A stretch of 11,439 nucleotides of DNA from Nephromyces sp. MM_2019 (lineage: Eukaryota > Apicomplexa > Aconoidasida > Nephromycida), in contig JADHZB010001178.1 of NCBI GenBank assembly GCA_015657535.1, forward strand, positions 1,851 to 13,289, in the 5' to 3' direction. The position numbers were made by a program, and so were the translations under genes. The first letter of the stretch is position 1. Each line of letters opens with the position of its first letter. The notes beneath the pieces were generated by a model. The model was not told the origin of the DNA. It did not search any database and saw only the letters and a list, made by a program, of their open reading frames with translations. This document shows, piece by piece, positions 6,327-11,439 of the stretch.

Positions 6327-7499
6327 ATGAATAAGGGGGTGGCTGCTGATAGTCTAGAAGCTGATGATATCGTGAGGGGGGCGGCTAACCCCTCAGCCAC
6401 CACCATGAAGATGCATCGTAAACGATATACCCCTCATCCCCCTCAGCTGAAAGCTATTGAGAGAGAGAATGAAAACGCACACAACCTACCAGAAGAGATC
6501 TTTAGTGAACCTTCACAGTATGTAGCAAAGAGAAGACACAAAAGGCGAGGCTCTATTGTAAAAGCAGGGTTGGATTGGGAGGTGGGGGGTGTGAGTCCCG
6601 GTGGTGGGGGTGTGAGTCCCGGTGGTGGGGGGGTGAGTCCCGGTGGTGGGGGGGTGAGTCCAGGCGATGAGGGGGTGAGTTCCGGTGATGGGGGGATAGC
6701 TCCCAGCCCAGGGGGGCGTATTGAACGTACCTCAAACCCCAAAGTGGGGGGTTTTGCGGATTCTTCAGTGCGGGGTATGGATGAGGAACACCTAAAGTTA
6801 AAGGAGGAATTACTCCCAGGCTCAGTGAAACGCTCCCGCCCTGATTCTAGCAAAAAGCCGAGGGTTTCCCCTCAATCTGATGAAAAGGGTAGAAACACTG
6901 TGGGGGAGGCTAATGAAGTTTTCCCCCCAGATGATGATAAGCAGTTAAAGAAGAAAGCCTTCTCTACAAACTTTAGAAAAAAGCACGCACACGAGGGAAA
7001 GGGGCGAATAGGGGGGCACACACGAGCTCCTGATGAAAACCCCCCTTTGCTGGATAATTTACCAAGGGGGGTGGCAGCCTTTCAGCTCATCCACACTCAA
7101 CTACTCTCTCTGGCGAAGACTGAATGTCGTGGCCCCCTCCACGTGAAATGGCTTCATAGGCTTATGCGAGAGGTGGAGAAACAAGAGAGACTCTTCAGTA
7201 GAGATGGGGAGGGGGAGGATGTTGCTGCAAGCAACTTGTCCCCCTCAGTAACCTCCCACAAGCTTGAAGAAGGATATGAAGCTGAGATAAAGGCAGGAGA
7301 TTCAAAGGGTAGAAAGGGGGGGGGATTCTTGGATCAGCGCAATGAGCTTCTGGCTGATACGCTGGAAGCTACTGAGAGCTCTGATGAAGGCGGTGTGTTG
7401 AAGGGAGGGTGCTTTTGTGTGTATGTGCCGGTGGAGGGGGCCCATGTGCGTGCGTGGGATGACTGGGAGGGTTTGGTAGATGAGCTATCGAGTCATTGA
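6327..7499 (+). CDS. Unrecognised 390-codon protein frame, possibly exon 1 of a larger gene
   Basis: The frame opens after a TGA at 6309 and starts at the ATG at 6327. It has no recognisable catalytic domain. It contains basic clusters that could act as nuclear localisation signals (AKRRHKRRG at about residues 67-75; KRSRPDSSKKPRV near 170), a six-unit heptapeptide array of the VSPGGGG type at about residues 89-130, and a Ser/Lys/Glu-rich middle. A more ordered-looking, helix-prone part lies near residues 248-290 (AAFQLIHTQLLSLAKTE, then HVKWLHRLMREVEKQERLF). The C-terminal part includes GGCFCVYVPVEGAHVRAWDD. It may end at TGA 7497-7499. Alternatively it may splice at 7470|GTTTGG, a donor like that of transketolase intron 1, into the exon ending at 8168, since that phase fits. 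The helical pair distantly recalls the ACDC domain of apicomplexan AP2 proteins, but this is a guess and no AP2 domain is seen. Confidence 0.65.
   Translation: MNKGVAADSLEADDIVRGAANPSATTMKMHRKRYTPHPPQLKAIERENENAHNLPEEIFSEPSQYVAKRRHKRRGSIVKAGLDWEVGGVSPGGGGVSPGGGGVSPGGGGVSPGDEGVSSGDGGIAPSPGGRIERTSNPKVGGFADSSVRGMDEEHLKLKEELLPGSVKRSRPDSSKKPRVSPQSDEKGRNTVGEANEVFPPDDDKQLKKKAFSTNFRKKHAHEGKGRIGGHTRAPDENPPLLDNLPRGVAAFQLIHTQLLSLAKTECRGPLHVKWLHRLMREVEKQERLFSRDGEGEDVAASNLSPSVTSHKLEEGYEAEIKAGDSKGRKGGGFLDQRNELLADTLEATESSDEGGVLKGGCFCVYVPVEGAHVRAWDDWEGLVDELSSH
6591..6716 (+). repeat. Six 21-bp coding repeats, five carrying GTGAGT
   Basis: Units begin at 6591, 6612, 6633, 6654, 6675 and 6696, exactly 21 nt apart and in frame, encoding VSPGGGG three times, then VSPGDEG, VSSGDGG and IAPSPGG. 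The first five begin with gtgagt, a textbook 5' splice-site core. The G-rich spacers could also form G-quadruplexes. Confidence 0.93.
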
Positions 7500-8046
7500 G
7501 TGTTTTCCTTTAATTTTAAGGTTATGAACCGTTCATATTCTTAACCCCCTTACATTAACAATTGCTCTGTGTGTGTATATATTGTGTGTGTTTTTGAGTC
7601 CAGTGAGCTTTAGCTCCTATTCAAGGAGCTGCATCTTTTCTCACCAATCTCGCAGTATTGAACTCTTCGTCGTGAATTCAAGCTTATCCCACTTTTTAAA
7701 AACCCCATGCTGAAGCTTACCCCCAGAAACCCCCAAGATACACCCCCCTTACCCACCATCACCCCCCTCAAGTTACACTTCCCCACACACCCATTATTCT
7801 CTCAATTCACACCCCAAAAGCACATCATCCCCTTAGGTTACACCCCCATAAATCCCCTCCAACCAACCCCCCCCAAGTCACACCCCGCCACCCCCCCTAA
7901 TTACATCCGCATAAACCCCCTTCTACTCGTCACCCCCCACAAACCTATCAAAAATCCCAAAAACGCAGGATTCGTACGTTAACAGCCTCTCTGCCTCACT
8001 GCTGCTTACAAAACTTCGTGTGCGTGTGCGAAAATTGCATCTTTAG
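7500..8046. other. Intron or intergenic stretch with long C-rich tract
   Basis: Just after the TGA are T-rich and TG sequences (7501-7600). From 7700 to 7960 the plus strand is C-rich, with repeated accccc blocks and a loose repetition of agttacacttcccc, ggttacaccccc and agtcacacccc. A plus-strand frame across it (Pro/Thr/Leu/His) is low complexity and not convincing. The end, gcatctttag (to 8046), is a good acceptor; gttaacag (to 7985) is an alternative. This fits a 576-nt intron if the flanking frames belong to one gene. Confidence 0.5.
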
Positions 8047-8168
8047 GCTATGAGAGATTGGATACGCACTTGACCTCCAATAAGGAAGCTGCTTCTAAGG
8101 GCTTCACTGAGGATTTCAAGGAGGGGGCTACGTTGGGAGAACTGCTTGAAGAGAAGCCCCCCTCTCAG
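8047..8168 (+). CDS. Probable internal exon of an unrecognised gene
   Basis: A 122-nt segment bounded by acceptor catctttag and donor CAG|GTATAA. Its open frame (two bases, then 40 codons) reads YERLDTHLTSNKEAASKGF, continues TEDFKEGATLGELLEEKPPSQ, and ends in phase 0. The composition is coding-like (Glu, Lys, Leu, Ser) and contrasts with the C-rich DNA before and TG-rich DNA after. If the acceptor at 7985 is used, the exon grows by 20 codons in the same frame (including AAYKTSCACAKIASL). The phase suits a donor at 7470 upstream and the acceptor at 9092 downstream. No domain is recognised. Confidence 0.55.
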
Positions 8169-9092
8169 GTATAATGTAGAGGCTGGGAGCTACGACCAGG
8201 AAGTTTTTGTATGAAGAATGAGAAAACTTTATTTGAGGGAGTAGAAGAGTAGCCTTTAGAGTGTGTGTGTGTGTGTGTGTGGGTGTGGGTATGGTTATTA
8301 TGGTGTGTGTGTGGGTGTGGGTATGGTTATTATGGTGTGTGTGTGGGTGTGGGTGTGGTTATTATGGTGTGTATGTGGGTTCGTGTGCGAGTTTGGCGAT
8401 TATGTTGTATGCGGTGGTGATGATTGTGGCTTCTGTGCGTGATGATTATGCTGTGTATGATGATTATGGTGTGTGTGTGTGTGTGTGAATGGTGATTATT
8501 CTGTGTGCGTGATGATTATTTTTTTTGTGTGCTTCCATAGCGTGCTATCGATGCTTTTGCTTTTGCACTTTCATATATCAAGCAGTTTTCCATTCTCTGA
8601 AAGAGCTTTAACTTCTTTTAGGGGTGGAGTTTGTGCTAATTCAGTGCTTAAGTTTGCATTTTCAGCGCTTTCAAGTGTGTGAATGGGGTGTACATACGCT
8701 CATCATACAGCTACCTTGCATTTCCAACGTTTTCTATGTTTGCATACATAACGCCTGCGGCTTCATATTACTTCCCTAAAACTTGCTAATCTTTCTGCAT
8801 AGCTGGCGGGTGTACGTACACTCTGTTAATATCTTGAAAGAAATTTTGAAAGGTTCAACCTGCACTTTGAGCTGTATCTGCTTCCTTCATAGCCTTCATT
8901 TGAAATTTTGCTGATAGCTACAACTTCAACCACAGCATCTCACCTCCCGTTTTACCACCTCACCCCCCAAACCCAGTCTACCAGCTGACTCTCCCCACCA
9001 CCCTCACACCGCAAGACACCCCCCCCCACAACCCCCTTATCTGGCTTCATTCTAGCCCTCCCACCTCCCTCACCCCCCTTATCTCATTTCAG
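8169..9092 (+). other. Probable 924-nt intron
   Basis: The stretch runs from GTATAATG to ctcatttcag. It starts with AT-rich DNA, then carries TG-rich repeats to about 8520, a T-rich middle with several acceptor-like AGs (for example cttcttttag at about 8621), a copy of gtgtacgtacactc at 8810-8823, and a C-rich pyrimidine tract from 8941 to 9089. Small additional exons inside it cannot be excluded, but none fits phase 0 at both ends without a stop. Confidence 0.45.
8261..8366. repeat. TG run followed by three 32-bp units
   Basis: A TG run at about 8261-8280 leads to units ending tggttattatgg at 8291, 8323 and 8355, exactly 32 nt apart. Looser gatgattatg motifs continue to about 8520. The Cys/Val/Trp-rich frame over it is not considered a gene. 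Confidence 0.85.
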
Positions 9093-11439
9093 CCTTCCAG
9101 ATGTGAAAATGGTGTTTTAGTCTTATCCCAGGCTTTCTTGTGTGCACCTACAAAATTCCCTGCATCATCGGCTACAAAGGGAAAGGAGGATGTGTGTGCG
9201 ATCTTCCCAGAGACTTACTTCTCGCCTGTGTGCGAGCTCAAAGTATTACCCCCTCATCTACGACTAAGCCCCCGCGAGAGGGCTATAAACAGGTTTAACT
9301 ACGACCCTGTGTGTGTGACTGATATGGGTAGGCGGAAGTATAAGCAAAACCTGAAGGAAAAGCTGCTTGAAGCCCTAAAGTCAAGCAAGGAGAATAAAAG
9401 GGTTGCTGCATACAAGCGCACATCCACTGCCAGTGGGGGTTTGAGGGTCTCCCAGCAGTACGCAAGCGATGATGAAACTACACACAACCTTCAAGCCCAA
9501 ACTTCTGGGCTTCCCCATGAGGTGGAAGCTGTGTGTTCTGAGGGAGGGAGGAAGAAACTGAGTGCTCTTCGTACCCCCAAGCTCCAAAGTTCTGCCACAC
9601 ACACCACCCAGCTGGCGACTAGAGAGCCAAGGATGCCTCCCTCTCCAAAGCTGAAGAGGGGGTTTTTTCTACTGTCGAACCCTCACCACTCGCCCGGAAT
9701 ACCATCGCCCCTTTTTGAAGTATCTAACCCCCCCAGCAAGAAGAGCAAAAGCTCCCCTATTTCCCCGCAAGAAAAATCCCACAACTTTGAGGAGGAAAAA
9801 CTTCCCCCCCCTCTGCATGGGGGACTTTCCCTTAAAGAAGGAAAACCCTCACTCCCCAAGCTGCCTTGCATGCCTGACAAGCCCCCCTCTATTGGGGGTA
9901 GTGAAGTTGAGGGGTTGTGGATTTCTGGTGAACTCAAATCTTCAATACCCCACATGAATGAGAAGAAAGAACAAAATAGTTTCACACCCCCCAACTTGAG
10001 GTTTCTACCCTCCTCTTTACCCCCCAAGGCTGCCGATTTCTCCCCTGGGTGGTATGACCCCTCCTCTGAAGCCTTGCAGACCTCAGTTTTCGCCACAGAA
10101 TCATCGAATTCTGGCAATTTTTCCAGCCATAACAAAGCTTCTCCATCAGAACTTCTCAGGATGAAATCTGTACTGATGCCCAAATACCTAAACAGCATTC
10201 CAGCTATCTTCACTCGGTTGTTCATTCCCACCACGAAGAATGCTACCTCGTGTGCGTGGATGTATAAGTTTAACTTTAGCTTGCTAGATCGACAGGGTAG
10301 AAGCAAAAGAGGGCGGAAAAACGGTGTGATCCCCCCTGATACAGCAGCTCTCTCACCATCGCTAGCCCGCCGTGATAGCCTCAAAGCGCTTGATTATAGC
10401 CAGCAGGAGGTATCTAGCAAGTCCTACCACCCTCAATCCACCCCCACAGGCGAGGGGGGAGGGAACAAACCTCTGGTAGAAGCAGGGAAAGCGGTTCTTC
10501 TACCTTTTTCAGGCTCAATAACTCAAACCCCCCCCTCGAAGGAAGAGGATAAGCAAGCCATCCCCCTCTCTCCTATTGAAAAAAGGGAATATGGTGGCCC
10601 TTTGACCCCCCTTCTATCCGATATCTTCCCGATCTTAGCTCTCCGTAACTCAAGGTTTATCCCGGAGGAGCACCGAAGTGGAGTAAGGGGGATGAATCTT
10701 AGATTCAAGAGAATCCATATGAAAGAGCCCCTGGTGGAGCTTTCTTCTTCCCCTAGTAATATTGGAGCTACATACTGCTCTCAGGCGTATCCCCTAGATT
10801 TTATCCCACCTATGCCATTAAAGACTGCGAAATCTGCTCCTTTTTCCGCCGCTAACGCTGCTATAGCCAGCCCCCCCAGCTTTTTGACTGCTTCCAAACC
10901 ATTCCTCCACCAACCTCACTGGACCCCCCACCCCTCACTCCTCCATGAGTGGAGAATCAGCGTTGCCTACTATCACAGGCTCTTCTCTGCCTCTATCCTA
11001 AAGCTAGATAAAGAAGATCAGAGCTTGTTTGCTAGTGAGGGTATGATTAGGGTAGAAACCTACCTAGACTTCAAGGAGTTGGATACCCTCACGGGGGGGA
11101 CTTTGCCTTTGACAGCCACGGGGGTAGAGAATGGGAAGGGGTGTGCTAGCAATGGTGGTGGAGAGTACCCCCCAGCGACTAGCTTTAGCTTTCCTTCGTC
11201 TAACACTACAGCTAACAGTAGTATAAGGAAACTATCTGAGTCTCCCACATCTAGGCTCCTCAGTAAGTCAGTCTCGTGGCTGCTAACTCGCCTGCCTGGA
11301 GATGAGGATTTGCTGAGATACGCAGCATTCTCAAAGGGCTGTCCTAGTATGCCCAAGGGCCCTCGATTTCGCGAGGTGGTTGTACAGTTTGAGGGGGGTG
11401 GGGGGGGTGACTACTTAGCTTGTCTGGCAAGTGGGAGGC
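9093..11439 (+). CDS. Large unrecognised protein exon, open at right edge
   Basis: The frame is open from 8904 (TGA at 8901-8903) to the window end without a stop, far longer than chance. I place the exon start at 9093 because ctcatttcag just before it is a good acceptor and the phase matches the exon ending at 8168; the first in-frame ATG is at 9324. From 9093 the encoded part is 782 codons. The N-terminal part (FPETYFSPVCELKVLPPHLR, then basic GRRKYKQNLKEKLLEALKSS) looks ordered. A long Ser/Pro/Lys/Glu-rich portion follows. Better-structured segments include LMPKYLNSIPAIFTRLFIP, AWMYKFNFSLLDRQGRSKRG, RGMNLRFKRIHMKEPLVEL, HEWRISVAYYHRLFSASILK and SVSWLLTRLPGDEDLLRYAA. RQGRSKRGRK could be a nuclear localisation signal. 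No transmembrane segment, signal peptide or known catalytic motif is visible. Runs of six to eight C or G inside codons are common. Function unknown. Confidence 0.7.

Noticed and set aside
3551..6716. CRISPR-like regular repeats (20/22-bp and 21-bp arrays)
   Set aside because: Units are contiguous with no unique spacers, and the context is eukaryotic.
6443..6853. Minus-strand Pro/Gly/Leu/Thr repeat frame
   Set aside because: It is the antisense of the 21-bp coding repeats; the plus-strand frame is longer and has more balanced composition outside the repeat.
8261..8682. Cys/Val/Trp-rich plus-strand frames
   Set aside because: Products of the TG run and 32-bp repeats; the part near 8620-8682 is exon-like but does not fit the phase of its neighbours.
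9683..10384. Minus-strand frame of up to 233 codons
   Set aside because: It lies wholly inside the plus-strand frame of more than 780 codons and has no recognised domain; C-run-rich coding DNA often leaves an antisense frame open.

Overview
The window is nuclear DNA from a eukaryote with spliceosomal introns, most likely a protist. The coding signal comes in short exons bounded by GT...AG, and introns and intergenic DNA are full of CA/TG tracts and other simple repeats. A short CCCTAAA (TTTAGGG-type) tract and the style of the transketolase fragment would fit an alveolate such as an apicomplexan. That placement is inference; nothing in the window proves the lineage.

Left part, minus strand (1-2802): two recognisable housekeeping genes lie head to tail. 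The upstream one (2802 to 1775) is a complete three-exon gene for a Pcc1/LAGE3-like subunit of the KEOPS/EKC complex, which makes the tRNA modification t6A. It was assembled here from exons of 20, 129 and 100 nt, giving 82 codons. Only 61 nt after its stop begins a transketolase gene (1713 to 157 and beyond the left edge), of which the first three coding exons are present (about 167 residues, most of the N-terminal thiamine-diphosphate half).

Middle (2803-6326): about 3.5 kb dominated by repeats: purine-rich DNA, a 20/22-bp minisatellite, two perfect palindromes, a 130-bp CA tract, a telomere-like patch, a T-rich stretch, a 13-bp repeat, a roughly 24-bp repeat and a roughly 33-bp repeat. I recognise no gene. 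Several short segments with good splice-site contexts can be chained into reading frames and are offered only as low-confidence candidate exons.

Right part, plus strand (6327-11439): a 390-codon reading frame with a GGGGVSP-type heptapeptide array, a short exon-like segment ending at 8168, and an open frame of more than 780 codons from 9093 that runs off the right edge. They share Ser/Lys/Glu/Pro-rich composition and G/C homopolymer runs, and their phases allow splicing into one gene. The product is unrecognised; basic clusters suggest, but do not prove, a nuclear protein. No mobile element, CRISPR array, tRNA or rRNA was found.
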